DNA of 35,971 bases. It comes from an uncultured Nitrospira sp. GTDB lineage: Bacteria; Nitrospirota; Nitrospiria; Nitrospirales; Nitrospiraceae. Every line of letters starts with the position of its first letter. The first letter of the stretch is position 1. The notes beneath the pieces are model-generated. The model saw nothing but the letters and a program-made list of their open reading frames with translations. It was not told the DNA's origin and did no database searches. The translations under genes were made by a program, and so were the position numbers. Below are positions 1 through 7,983 of the stretch, in pieces. The stretch lies in the NCBI GenBank assembly GCA_902500775.1, contig CABVRZ010000043.1:1-35971 (forward strand), given 5' to 3'.

Positions 1-43
1 CCGATCGGCTGTTGAACCAGTGTGGTTGCGCTCATCGTGAATA

Positions 44-913
44 ATGCAGGCTAGTGCTCTCCTCAAGACCAAAGTACTCTTGCATAGCATTGGCAAGAAG
101 GATCTCGCTAGCTGGGTCACTCACGAACTGAAGGGTTACCCCGACGGGGACAGTATCCCCGAGTACCGTAGAATTAGCTCGGAAGTGCACGGCCATGTAG
201 CATCCATTGCGTGGCAGATGGCTGACACTAAGCTACCAATCATGCACTTGAAGGATACGCAGAGAAAGGACCTTACTTCGATGACTTGCACTATGTCCAT
301 CTCGAGCATCGAAGAATCCGTACGCGGGCATCGATCCCAAAGTGACCATAAGCTGATTCGGCCTCTCCCGCCTGAATTTGGCCGCCTCCTCAGGAAAGGA
401 CTAGCACCTGGGGTAAACGTCATCTCGGCCTGGTGCGAGATAAACATGATTGAAGTCGAAGGCATCTTGACCGAGGTCAGATCTCGCCTGCTCGACTTTG
501 CGTTGGAACTTCGCGATGTTGTCGGGCTGAACACGCCTGAGAAAGAACTGGCCGGGAAGGTCGCCAGTGTAGACACCGAAAAGATGTTCGCGACGGCTGT
601 CTACGGTTCTGGCAACACCATCATCGTTGGGAGCCATTCGTTCCAGTCGGTCAACAATCAGAAAGACGACATAGAGGGGCTAGTCGCTGCTATCGGGCAG
701 CTTGGCTATCAGCAGCCGATGCTTCTAGAACTGCGAGAGGCGGTTCAGAAGGATCAGACGGCAGGAAAGGAGCCCAACGTCGTCGACGGAAAGACAGGCG
801 AATGGTTCAGCAAGGCTCTCAAAGAAGCTGGAAAGAATATCGTCAAGACCGGGGTCGACATCGTTTCGACGGTCATCGTCAAGGCACTAAAAGCGTATAC
901 AGGGACGCCGTAG
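44..913 (+). CDS. AbiTii-domain protein (putative phage-defence related)
   Basis: The N-terminal 60 residues carry the pattern of the AbiTii domain found in abortive-infection and other defence proteins: a helix of the type ALLKTKVLL, then WVTHELKGY and IPEYRRI. The rest is a soluble helical protein without membrane segments, with a VGSHSFQSVNN stretch near residue 205 and a basic helical C-terminus. Other members usually have about 20 residues before the LLKTKVL helix. Here an in-frame TGA lies 4 bases before the ATG and no clear ribosome binding site is visible, so the protein is either naturally short or lost its first residues. The biochemical activity of this family is not settled. The neighbours (HEAT protein, toxin-antitoxin pair) fit an accessory, defence-type region. 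The domain call is by eye; the function is inference. Confidence 0.65.
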   Translation: MQASALLKTKVLLHSIGKKDLASWVTHELKGYPDGDSIPEYRRISSEVHGHVASIAWQMADTKLPIMHLKDTQRKDLTSMTCTMSISSIEESVRGHRSQSDHKLIRPLPPEFGRLLRKGLAPGVNVISAWCEINMIEVEGILTEVRSRLLDFALELRDVVGLNTPEKELAGKVASVDTEKMFATAVYGSGNTIIVGSHSFQSVNNQKDDIEGLVAAIGQLGYQQPMLLELREAVQKDQTAGKEPNVVDGKTGEWFSKALKEAGKNIVKTGVDIVSTVIVKALKAYTGTP

Positions 914-965
914 GCAATGCTTTTTGCTCCATCCTTCCTCCTTTAATCGACTGGAAACTATCTCC

Positions 966-1075
966 CCTACATCTTTGAGTCGCTCGATGTAGCCCTGGCC
1001 TTTCACAGCCTGGCCTTGCTTAGTCCCGGTCACCGCCACCGCCCCTTCCTAATAGGAGACCTTGGAATCCAGTAC
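966..1075 (-). pseudogene. Relic of the 3' end of a second AttH/CrtC-like lipocalin gene
   Basis: Read on the minus strand this stretch gives SKVSY-stop-EGAVAVTGTKQGQ, then VKGQGY and ERLKD. That matches the C-terminus of the intact gene at 2866-4026 (VAYWEGAVAVTGSKQGQ, then IKGQGYVELTGYAERLKM). The conserved Trp codon TGG has become TAG, and about 18 bases (six codons) before ERLK are missing. The rest of the gene is gone. It lies in the same orientation as the intact copy, about 1.9 kb away, with the HEAT protein and the toxin-antitoxin pair in between. It is a decayed paralogue fragment, best explained by an old duplication followed by deletion. Confidence 0.8.
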
Positions 1076-1128
1076 GTGTCAGGCATGTGTATTGACTTAT
1101 TCGCCTGCGGGCAGAAATAACTCTTGGC

Positions 1129-1992
1129 ATGCCTCGAAGACCTCTCACAGCCAGTAGACCACGCCTTCCCACTGCCCCGCGCTCGATTCAGAAAGGCAGC
1201 TCGCTTGCGGATTTGCTCGATCGGGAAGCGATCGAATGTCTCGCGCACAATATCAGCCTTGTGCATCCCGACTTTGACGGCAAGGCCTTCCAGCGGTCGG
1301 CATTGAACGGGCTGAAGCCGCTCAGCATTATGCAGCGAGGGCACCATTTGGCGAGGGCACTCCGCGAGCATCTACCGGCATGCTATGAACAGGCCGTTCG
1401 GATTCTCCTCAAGTCGCTGACTCCGCCGCTGACAGGCACGGAAGATCTAGGATTGGCCGTATTTTTCTACCTGCCGCATGTGAGCTTTGTTGCGACTTAT
1501 GGGTTGGATCCGGCTCACAATGACGGCCGTGATCCGTTCGATATATCAATGCTGGCGCAATACGAATTAACCAAGCGCTTCAGCGCAGAATTCTCTATCC
1601 GCCCCTTCCTCATTCGATGGCCCGAACGTACTCTCGCCCAACTACAACAATGGGCGAACGACCCAGATCCCCATGTGCGGCGGCTCTGTTCGGAAGGAAC
1701 ACGCCCGCGCCTCCCCTGGGCAACCAGGATTCCAGCCTTTATCAAAGATCCTCGTCCGGTGCTGCCGATTCTTGAAGCGCTGAAGGACGATGCCGATCTC
1801 TATGTCCGGCGCAGTGTGGCCAATCACCTCGGCGATATTGCCAAGGACCATCCCCATCTCGCCTTTGAGCTCTGCGAGCAATGGCTTGATGGTGCGACGA
1901 CGGAGAGAAAGTGGCTGCTGCGACATGCCGTGCGTCATCCTGCCAAGAAAGGTGTGAAGGAAGCACTGCGCATACGAAAACTGGCGAGGTAA
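1129..1992 (+). CDS. HEAT-like DNA alkylation repair family protein (COG4335 type)
   Basis: The protein has the hallmark stretches of the COG4335 'DNA alkylation repair' group: FFYLPHVSFVATYGLD near residue 110, FSAEFSIRPFL, WPERTLAQLQQWANDPD, HVRRLCSEGTRPRLPWA near 180 and YVRRSVANHLGDIAKDHP near 225. These are alpha-helical HEAT-like repeats related to the AlkD fold, which grips DNA without base flipping. Whether this group has glycosylase activity is not established. The first 25 residues (MPRRPLTASRPRLP) are basic and proline-rich, look unlike the family, and lack a clear ribosome binding site, so the true start may be further downstream. It ends with KKGVKEALRIRKLAR, shorter at the C-terminus than many relatives I recall. 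It stands alone on the plus strand after the AttH relic. Confidence 0.75.
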   Translation: MPRRPLTASRPRLPTAPRSIQKGSSLADLLDREAIECLAHNISLVHPDFDGKAFQRSALNGLKPLSIMQRGHHLARALREHLPACYEQAVRILLKSLTPPLTGTEDLGLAVFFYLPHVSFVATYGLDPAHNDGRDPFDISMLAQYELTKRFSAEFSIRPFLIRWPERTLAQLQQWANDPDPHVRRLCSEGTRPRLPWATRIPAFIKDPRPVLPILEALKDDADLYVRRSVANHLGDIAKDHPHLAFELCEQWLDGATTERKWLLRHAVRHPAKKGVKEALRIRKLAR

Positions 1993-2172
1993 CCCTCTGG
2001 TAATCTGGTGCTGCTGAAATATACTAGGCGCCGGACACGCCTGACTCATCTCGCCCGCACGTGATGCCATTCATAATTTAGCGCGCCTGGCCCAAGTATT
2101 GGCTCATAATCTCTGGAGACATTTTGTGACCCTCCAGCGCTATTCTCTACTTGCTAATCCGCTCACAGGCCT

Positions 2173-2487
2173 CTATTCGGAAAGGAGATGGCAGATGTCG
2201 CGTGCACCGTGGAGTATCCGGTACACCAGAATAGTCGTCCTCTTCACTTTGTAAAACGCCAGATAGTTGTCAATCACCAGCACGCGATAGCCGAGTGCGA
2301 TCAGTTCGGAATCACGAGGGACACGGCCGGCGAATGGATGGGTGGCGAGGCTCTGGAAACGAGATTCGATGCGGTCGAGCGTTTCGGCAGCTGCACTCGG
2401 ATTCTCAGCGGCCAGATAGGAGATCAGCTCCGTCAAATCCTGCTCGGCGATGCTGAGCAGGTGAACGCGATATTTATTTGAAGGCAC
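2173..2487 (-). CDS. RelE/ParE-family toxin
   Basis: This 104-residue protein has the ParE/RelE layout: a first strand YRVHLLSIAEQDL, the helix pair DLTELISYLAAENPSAAAETLDRIESRFQ (two helices), SLATHPFAGRVPRD, then strands GYRVLVIDNYLAFYKV and ILVYRILHGARDI. HPFAGR and YRILHGARD are typical family signatures. ParE-type members poison DNA gyrase and RelE-type members cut mRNA at the ribosome; the signature leans to ParE but does not prove the target. Its start lies inside the 3' end of the upstream antitoxin gene (14-base overlap), the usual arrangement for translational coupling in type II systems. The reading frame is intact. Confidence 0.88.
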   Translation of the reverse strand: MPSNKYRVHLLSIAEQDLTELISYLAAENPSAAAETLDRIESRFQSLATHPFAGRVPRDSELIALGYRVLVIDNYLAFYKVKRTTILVYRILHGARDICHLLSE

Positions 2488-2749
2488 GAATGCGCTTTCT
2501 CAAATCAGCCATCACTCGATCCAGAGATCGCCCCTTGTTGCCGGCTGTTGCCTGCGCCTCGGCGACCGCCAGCTTCCCATAGAGTTCCAATGTTCGTTCC
2601 ATCTCTCCATACTTTGCGAGCGACATCAGTACCATATCACCTTCTCCGTTTTTGGTAATAAACACAGGCTCATGGCTCTTATGGACGAGTTCGGAGAGAT
2701 GATTGGCCTTGTTCCGAAGATCTGAGATGGGCTTGATAATAGGCATGGC
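2474..2749 (-). CDS. Phd/YefM-family antitoxin
   Basis: The N-terminus (PIIKPISDLRNKANHLSELVH, in two parts around residues 2-22) followed by PVFITKNGEGDMVLMSLAKYGEME is the classical Phd/YefM fold: an N-terminal DNA-binding dimer, with a C-terminal helix that wraps the toxin (residues about 55-91). I chose the ATG at 2749 because GGAGGG lies about 9 bases upstream; a TTG at 2767 would add six residues and would read through that ribosome binding site. It is the first gene of the operon, overlaps the toxin by 14 bases, and is preceded by paired TATCATGATA-type palindromes that suit its expected autorepression. Confidence 0.88.
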   Translation of the reverse strand, partial: AMPIIKPISDLRNKANHLSELVHKSHEPVFITKNGEGDMVLMSLAKYGEMERTLELYGKLAVAEAQATAGNKGRSLDRVMADLRKRIRAFK

Positions 2750-2771
2750 ACGTCTCCCTCCAGTCAATCAT

Positions 2772-2797
2772 ATCACGATCATGATTCTATCATGATA
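2772..2797. promoter_or_regulatory. Palindromic operator of the toxin-antitoxin operon
   Basis: Directly upstream of the antitoxin start there are two perfect palindromes, ATCATGAT at 2778-2785 and TATCATGATA at 2788-2797. Their centres are 11 bp apart, about one helical turn. A one-mismatch copy, ATCACGAT, overlaps on the left at 2772-2779. Phd/YefM antitoxins bind such repeated short palindromes next to their promoter and repress it together with the toxin. The repeats are directly visible; the binding is inferred from the family. Confidence 0.7.
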
Positions 2798-2865
2798 GGC
2801 ACCGCAGCGCCATCTTGCTATCATGCGCGCGTGTGTCCTTTGCCAAAACGCTTCCCCCACCTTCC

Positions 2866-4026
2866 CTACATCTTCAACCGCTCAGCATAGCCGGTCAACT
2901 CCACGTAGCCTTGGCCCTTTATGGGCTGGCCTTGTTTGCTTCCGGTCACCGCCACCGCCCCTTCCCAGTAAGCGACGCGGCTGCTGCGCGATGTGCGCAG
3001 CTCCTGATCGGCCAGCAGCGGGACGACGTCCAGCACGACATCCAGGGAAGGGAATTTCAACTGCCATTTAGCGGGATACGTCGCTTTGCTCTCGGCGCTG
3101 GTCCAGGTGCCGCTCGATTCGATCTGAAAATCCGCCACGTCCATATGACGACTCCGTCCGTCAGAGAAGACGACCGTGCCGCTCGACGCCAGATCGGACG
3201 ATCCATCTTCCAGCCGCATGCGGTACAGCATCAGCTCGGTGCTGTCTTCCAATTGTATGCTGAACCAGTCCCATCCCACCTGATCGGCCCCGAGGTCGCC
3301 TGACCCGAATTCATGATCCATCCAGCTGAGGCCGGTGACGTCGAAGGATTCTCCATCGATCGTCAACCTCCCGTTCGTGATGAGCCTCGTGAATGAGTAG
3401 TAGTGGGAGGCTTGGCCTACCTTTTTCCCTTTTTTGCTGATGCCGGCGGCGCCGTGCGCAACGAGTGGCTTGGCTGGTTGTAGCGTCAGTTCGAGGCTCA
3501 GAGTGGCATCTTTGGCCACCAGCGTGTGAGCCCCTCTCTGATCCGGCGCCGCCTCGGCCCGCCAATCATCGATCCAGACCCGAAGCCTCGACTCGTCGGC
3601 ACCAGCTTTCCCAAGACCTTCACGGCTGAGCTTCTCGGAAAAATGAAATCGTTTCCCTTGGAGATCGGTCACTGCAAAATGGGCCAGGTACAGGTCCTTC
3701 ACCGACCATTTGGAGGGGAGCGTGGTCACATCCTCAGGCGGGATGCCCCGTCGAAAGAATGTCAGCTCAAAGCCGAATGATCGACCACCCTGCGCATGCA
3801 GATGGCCCGTGTAGTACCACCATTCGGTCCGGTAGGTCGGATGCGAGCCATGGTCCCTTGGAAAGGTGTACTGGTAGCCAGCCGTCGCCGGCTGAAACGG
3901 GGTGGAGGCAGTACTTCCGGCGAGCGCAAGCGACACGCCCGCAGTCAGCCAGATGCCGACTAGTCCGATCCGCCAATAATCGATCATCCGCTGCCTCGCC
4001 CCTTGATCCACGTTCAAGTCTGTCAC
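2866..4026 (-). CDS. AttH/CrtC-like lipocalin-fold secreted protein
   Basis: After a hydrophobic signal segment (LVGIWLTAGVSLALAG, about residues 21-36) the mature part begins with the YQYTFPRDHGSHPTYRTEWWYYTGHL pattern (in pieces around residues 51-75), followed by FGFELTFFR, LYLAHFAVTD and GLSWMDHEFGSG. These are the conserved features of the AttH/CrtC (carotenoid 1,2-hydratase-like) double lipocalin domain. Most members are periplasmic or lipid-anchored proteins of unknown activity; no carotenoid genes are nearby, so hydratase activity should not be assumed. The reading frame can open with a GTG at 4026 or an ATG at 3987 (MIDYWRIG), which leaves a shorter n-region and follows the purine-rich AAGGGGCGAGG. 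A relic of a second copy lies at 966-1075. Confidence 0.78.
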   Translation of the reverse strand: MTDLNVDQGARQRMIDYWRIGLVGIWLTAGVSLALAGSTASTPFQPATAGYQYTFPRDHGSHPTYRTEWWYYTGHLHAQGGRSFGFELTFFRRGIPPEDVTTLPSKWSVKDLYLAHFAVTDLQGKRFHFSEKLSREGLGKAGADESRLRVWIDDWRAEAAPDQRGAHTLVAKDATLSLELTLQPAKPLVAHGAAGISKKGKKVGQASHYYSFTRLITNGRLTIDGESFDVTGLSWMDHEFGSGDLGADQVGWDWFSIQLEDSTELMLYRMRLEDGSSDLASSGTVVFSDGRSRHMDVADFQIESSGTWTSAESKATYPAKWQLKFPSLDVVLDVVPLLADQELRTSRSSRVAYWEGAVAVTGSKQGQPIKGQGYVELTGYAERLKM

Positions 4027-4176
4027 GTCACGAGAGCCCCCGAACGACGTTGTTTATACCATGCGTCAAGACCGTGAACCAATCGGCAGTCTGAGAGCGG
4101 TGTTTCGCATTTCACTCTGGATCAATGGCCGGCAACCAGCGTTGACAACTTTCACAAGCGTCAGCTATCGTGGCCC

Positions 4177-4866
4177 ATGCAGACTGATCATGAGCGGGGG
4201 CCGTCGAGTCGAGGCTCATCCAAAACGAATGAACCGTTTCCGATTCCCGACCGGCTTCCGGTGTTTCCATTACCCAATGTGGTCTTCTTTCCGAAAACCT
4301 ATCTCCCACTCCATGTCTTTGAGCCACGATATCGCCAGATGGTGGCGGATGTCACGGTCGGTGGCCAATGCATTGCCATGGCGCTCCTGAAGGAAGGATG
4401 GGAAACGGACTACTATGGGAACCCTGCCGTCTTTCCGGCACTCTGTATCGGACGAGTCGTCAGCGTGCAGCCCTTACTGGATGGTCGCTCCAACATCTTA
4501 CTGCAAGGGCTCGAACGGTGCGAGATAACCGAGGAACACTTCGACAAACCCTATCGCGAAGCCACGATTCGGGTGACGCCCATGCGCAACGAGGAAGGCT
4601 TGACCACGGCTGTGCGGAAGGCACTCATTGACGTGCTCGGGCGATACCTACAACAGCGAGAGGACAGTGCGGCATGGCAAGGATTCTTCCGCGAAGAAGT
4701 CAGTGATGAAGTATTGGTCAATACCTTGTCAACGTATTTAGACTGTACACCGTTGGAAAAACAATTTCTGCTGGAAGCCGAGGGGCTGCACCAGCGCGCT
4801 CGTCGACTGAACGACCTCGTTCAATTCATGTTACACGAGCATCACGGCATAAAGGGCTGGGACTAA
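4177..4866 (+). CDS. LON substrate-binding domain protein
   Basis: The protein matches the N-terminal domain of Lon protease and nothing else: LPVFPLPNVVFFPKTYLPLHVFEPRY (in two parts, residues about 26-51), IAMALLKEGWE, then CIGRVVSVQPLLDGRSNILLQGLERCEI, followed by a helical C-terminal half. There is no AAA or protease domain, so it is one of the stand-alone LON-domain proteins thought to bind unfolded or specific substrates; the role is unknown. Its stop codon directly abuts the ATG of the ABC ATPase gene at 4867 with no gap, implying co-transcription. No strong ribosome binding site precedes the ATG at 4177. Confidence 0.82.
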   Translation: MQTDHERGPSSRGSSKTNEPFPIPDRLPVFPLPNVVFFPKTYLPLHVFEPRYRQMVADVTVGGQCIAMALLKEGWETDYYGNPAVFPALCIGRVVSVQPLLDGRSNILLQGLERCEITEEHFDKPYREATIRVTPMRNEEGLTTAVRKALIDVLGRYLQQREDSAAWQGFFREEVSDEVLVNTLSTYLDCTPLEKQFLLEAEGLHQRARRLNDLVQFMLHEHHGIKGWD

Positions 4867-5841
4867 ATGGACCGCACGATCGCGATTGACGTCAACCGTC
4901 TCTGTAAAACCTATGACAGCCATAAGGCTGTCGATGACCTCTCGTTTCAGGTCTACGCCGGAGAGATTTTCGGCTTGCTGGGACCGAACGGCGCTGGCAA
5001 AAGCACGACCCTGCGCACCATGATCACGTTGCTGCACCCGACATCGGGAACGGCGACCATTATGGGGCACGATACCGTGCGTGAGGCTGACAAGGTCCGA
5101 ACGCTCATCGGCTACGTACCGCAAGAACGAGCAATCGACCGGTTTCTCACGGGCCGTGAACACCTCCAACTGCTCGGAGCACTCTATCATTTGACCAAGG
5201 ACGAAGCGACGAAGCGAATCGGCGAGCTGCTCAAGTTGGTCGAATTGGAAACCCACGCGGATCGGCCGGCAAAAACCTATTCAGGCGGTATGAAGCGCAA
5301 GCTGGACATTGCCTGCGGCCTCTTACCGGACCCCAAGATTTTATTCCTTGATGAGCCCACCTTGGGCCTTGACGTCCAGAGCCGTCTTCGCATTTGGGAC
5401 TATGTCCGCATGCTCAAGGCCCGTGGCATGACCGTCGTCATGACGACGAACTATTTGGACGAGGCCGATCAACTGTGTGATCGGCTCGCGATCATCGACG
5501 GCGGCAAGATTAAAACGCTCGGGTCTCCGGTCGAGCTCAAGATTGCGCTTGGAGGGGACATCGTATCCCTCACCCTCAAGGAACTGGATCGGATCCCCTC
5601 GCTGGAAGCCGAGTTGAAAGGCCGTCCGGCGATCACCTCTGTCCGCACAACCACCAAAGGCCTGGACATCAGGGTGGAGTCGCCCGAGAAGGCGCTGCCC
5701 GCCATTCTCGAAGCAGCCAATCGATTGGGCTGCAGCATTGAATTCATTCAATACAACCGACCGCGCCTGGACGATGTGTTCATCGCCCATACGGGCCGAG
5801 CCATTACCGAGTCTATCCCTGAGGCCGAGTCGGTGTCATAG
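4867..5841 (+). CDS. ABC-2 exporter ATP-binding protein (DrrA-like)
   Basis: This is an ATPase subunit of a drug/polysaccharide-type ABC exporter. It has Walker A GPNGAGKST (residues 39-47), Q-loop YVPQE (82-86), signature YSGGMK (137-142), Walker B ILFLDEP (157-163) and D-loop GLD. At the switch position it has MTTNYLDEAD with Asn194, where His is canonical; related DrrA-type ATPases also carry Gln or Asn here. Residues 225-324 form the extra C-terminal domain common in this group (QYNRPRLDDVFIAHTGR). The partner permease follows after a 201-base gap that holds an interspersed repeat. Confidence 0.92.
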   Translation: MDRTIAIDVNRLCKTYDSHKAVDDLSFQVYAGEIFGLLGPNGAGKSTTLRTMITLLHPTSGTATIMGHDTVREADKVRTLIGYVPQERAIDRFLTGREHLQLLGALYHLTKDEATKRIGELLKLVELETHADRPAKTYSGGMKRKLDIACGLLPDPKILFLDEPTLGLDVQSRLRIWDYVRMLKARGMTVVMTTNYLDEADQLCDRLAIIDGGKIKTLGSPVELKIALGGDIVSLTLKELDRIPSLEAELKGRPAITSVRTTTKGLDIRVESPEKALPAILEAANRLGCSIEFIQYNRPRLDDVFIAHTGRAITESIPEAESVS

Positions 5842-5917
5842 CAGGCTGCGGAGAAACTTGGTTGATGCCAACAAGATGGCTAAAATCGTCCGTACGGTAC
5901 GGATGCTGACATAACGT

Positions 5918-6028
5918 CAGGATGCTCAAAATGGCTGTCCGGCAAGGCCGCAGCGAGCAAAGAAGCGACGGTACGTTGAGCGGCTGAGCGACGCGAGAAC
6001 GTCGCTGGCGGCCTTTTTTAACATCCTG
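5918..6028. repeat. Interspersed repeat, copy 1 (111 bp, terminal inverted repeats)
   Basis: The element runs from CAGGATG(CTCAAAA) to its inverted partner (TTTTTAA)CATCCTG; the 14-bp ends match at 12 positions. The interior contains GGCTGTCCGGCAAGGCCGCA and GAGCGGCTGAGCGACGCGAG. A clearly related copy in inverted orientation lies at 7786-7907. It carries no gene; the short reading frames across it are by-products. It sits between the ABC ATPase and permease genes. I recall similar sequences scattered through Nitrospira genomes, but that needs a search. A dyad TCCGTAC-G-GTACGGA lies just upstream at 5889-5903. Confidence 0.75.
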
Positions 6029-6042
6029 CTAAAAGGAGTCAC

Positions 6043-6822
6043 GTGGAGCACTACTGGCAAGAAATCAGCGCATTGACCATGCGATGGGTCCGTCGGCTCA
6101 GCCGGGAAAAATTCAGCATGCTGTTCACCCTGGTGCAGCCGATGTTGTTTTGGCTCATCTTCTTCGGCAACCTCTTTCAGCGAGCCGCGGACACCCAGGT
6201 CATGCAGGCACCCAACTACATCAGTTTTCTCGCTGCCGGTGTCGTCATCATGACGGTCCTGAACAACGGCTTGGCCGGTGGAGTTGATCTGCTGTTCGAT
6301 AAGGAAAACGGATTTCTTGAACGGTTGATGTCCACGCCGATCCACCGTACCTCCGTCATTCTCAGCCGCTTCATCTTCGTCATGGCGATTACGTCGATGC
6401 AGGTCCTCGTCATTCTCGGTGTGTCGTACCTCTTCGGCGTCCATCCGGCCACCGGCATCCTGGGCGTGGCGACCATTCTGTTGATCGGCATGATGTTCGG
6501 CGTCGGCTTGACGGCCATCTCCATGGCAATGGCTTTTTCCGTGAAGAGTCACGGGGATTTCTTTTCCGTCCTAGGATTTCTGTCGCTGCCTATGATTTTC
6601 CTCAGCTCTGCGCTTGTACCACTCAACGCCATGCCTGGCTGGATGAGCTTTCTTGCGCAATTCAACCCGATGACCTGGGCGATCGATGCCGTACGTCCGT
6701 TGATCTTGTCAGGTTGGACCGAAGCCTTGCCGCATGTCGGTATGGTGATCCTGGTCATGCTCGTATTCGATGCCCTCTGTCTGTATGGCGGAGCCAAGGC
6801 GTTCCGGCGAGCCATGGGATAA
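6043..6822 (+). CDS. ABC-2 type exporter permease
   Basis: This integral membrane protein of 259 residues has six predicted hydrophobic segments (about 22-42, 58-78, 102-125, 138-160, 168-190, 226-246). It has the ABC-2 pattern around LSLPMIFLSSALVPLNAMPGW and FNPMTWAIDAVRPL. It would form the channel of the exporter powered by the ATPase at 4867-5841; the substrate cannot be read from the sequence. I take the GTG at 6043 as start because AAAAGGAG lies 5 bases upstream and MEHYWQEISALTMRW is a normal family N-terminus. The gap to the ATPase is filled mainly by the interspersed repeat, so co-transcription may be weakened. Confidence 0.9.
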   Translation: MEHYWQEISALTMRWVRRLSREKFSMLFTLVQPMLFWLIFFGNLFQRAADTQVMQAPNYISFLAAGVVIMTVLNNGLAGGVDLLFDKENGFLERLMSTPIHRTSVILSRFIFVMAITSMQVLVILGVSYLFGVHPATGILGVATILLIGMMFGVGLTAISMAMAFSVKSHGDFFSVLGFLSLPMIFLSSALVPLNAMPGWMSFLAQFNPMTWAIDAVRPLILSGWTEALPHVGMVILVMLVFDALCLYGGAKAFRRAMG

Positions 6823-6846
6823 TCCCACCCACGAAGCACTGATCCC

Positions 6847-7785
6847 TTGACTGACACAAAAATCCGTCGGATGATGACGGTATCGGTGTCAGGCGCCAGG
6901 CCTGTGATCGACCATGAGTGTGACATGATAATCCCGGAAAGCCAGATACGTGCTCTGATTCGTCTCCTCTCCGATGAAGATGACCGCATCGTCCGCACCA
7001 TCAGCGGGAGACTGATCGATATCGGCCCTTCAGCCGTCCCTCTTCTGCAAGAAGCAGAAATTGAACAGCCGGAAATGGCTGATCGCATTGCCTCCGTCCT
7101 AGAGGAAATCCGCGGAAGCAAACTGGAGGAAGAGCTGACGGAGCTGACCTCCCTCTCGGATGAGGCCATGAGCCTTGAGACTGGGGCCTTCCTGATCGCG
7201 CGGTACGCCTATCCGGCGCTGGACGTGGCACGCTACCAGGACCAATTGGATACCATGGCTGCCGAAGTTCGAGCCCGTATCGGCCATCGAGCCTCCGGGG
7301 AGGAGGCCGTCAACGCCCTCAACCGCTATCTGTTCACGGAGCAAGGGTTTAAGGGAAATACCAAGAACTATTACGAGATTGAAAACAGCTATCTCAACTG
7401 CGTCATGGACCGACGAGTTGGGATCCCGATCAGTCTGTCGGTCGTGTACCTTCTCATTGGACAGCGACTCGCCTTTCCTCTCTTCGGCATCGGTATGCCG
7501 GGACATTTCTTGGTCAAGTACGAGTCCGACCGGTACAAGATTTTCATCGACTGTTTCAACGGAGGAGCCCTGCTGACGGAAAAGAACTGCGCTCGGTTTC
7601 TCACCGAAGCAGGGTACGGATTTGAGGAGAAATACCTCGAAAAAAGTCAGGTTCGAGCGATCTTGTCACGCATGCTCAAGAACCTCTTGGCCATTTACTC
7701 TAAGGCCGGCGACTCCGTGAAGATCACTCGTTTGACCAAGTTCATTGAGATCCTTGGCGGCGCGCCTCGCGAAGAAGGTCTCTAA
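6847..7785 (+). CDS. Transglutaminase-like SirB1-type protein
   Basis: Residues about 90-300 match the SirB1/transglutaminase-like core-2 family: FLIARYAYPALDVARYQ, then LNRYLFTEQGFKGN, YYEIENSYLNCVMDRRVGIPISLSVVYLLIG (in parts), FPLFGIGMPGHFLVKY and FIDCFNGGALLT. The Cys-His-Asp-like residues of the papain fold may be C(NCVMD), H(PGHFL) and D(FIDCF), but enzymatic activity of this family is unproven. The N-terminal segment (PESQIRALIRLLSDEDD) looks like a HEAT-type helix pair. The open frame begins at a TTG (6847); ATG codons at 6871 or 6925 (MIIPESQIR) are plausible alternatives, and 6925 fits relatives best. The stop codon TAA is followed directly by the second interspersed repeat. Confidence 0.82.
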   Translation: MTDTKIRRMMTVSVSGARPVIDHECDMIIPESQIRALIRLLSDEDDRIVRTISGRLIDIGPSAVPLLQEAEIEQPEMADRIASVLEEIRGSKLEEELTELTSLSDEAMSLETGAFLIARYAYPALDVARYQDQLDTMAAEVRARIGHRASGEEAVNALNRYLFTEQGFKGNTKNYYEIENSYLNCVMDRRVGIPISLSVVYLLIGQRLAFPLFGIGMPGHFLVKYESDRYKIFIDCFNGGALLTEKNCARFLTEAGYGFEEKYLEKSQVRAILSRMLKNLLAIYSKAGDSVKITRLTKFIEILGGAPREEGL

Positions 7786-7907
7786 CAGGCTCCTGAAAAG
7801 GTTCGCCCGCTGCGTTCTCGCATCGCTCAGCCGCTCACCGTACAGGAGCGTATACCTCGCCGCTACACTCGCTGCAGTCTTGCCGGACAGCCTTCTCGAA
7901 CGGTCTG
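7786..7907. repeat. Interspersed repeat, copy 2 (inverted relative to copy 1)
   Basis: The reverse complement of copy 1 aligns along the length of this element: GCGTTCTCGCATCGCTCAGC here against GCGTTCTCGCGTCGCTCAGC (in the complement of copy 1), then CCGCTCA-CGTAC, CTCGCTGCAG/CTCGCTGCGG and TTGCCGGACAGCC. Its ends are CAGGCTCCTGAAAAGG and an imperfect inverse of it (CGAACGGTCTG). It begins at the base after the stop codon of the transglutaminase-like gene and fills most of the 198-base gap to the convergent MBL gene, where it could also act as a hairpin-rich terminator. Confidence 0.75.
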
Positions 7908-7983
7908 TAGGAAACACTCGTCTGACATTCAGATGAGCTGATCAGTTTATCTCAGCACACCCAGAAAGCCTTCCACTAACCTG

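Noticed and set aside
2046-2125. Minus-strand mini-frame MSPEIMSQYLGQAR with a possible ribosome binding site
   Set aside because: Only 14 codons and no supporting context; too little to call.
5926-6552. Minus-strand frame through the interspersed repeat (and a similar plus-strand frame at 7745-7936)
   Set aside because: They read through the repeat (VLASLSRS-type peptide) and antisense to real genes; by-products of the repeat.
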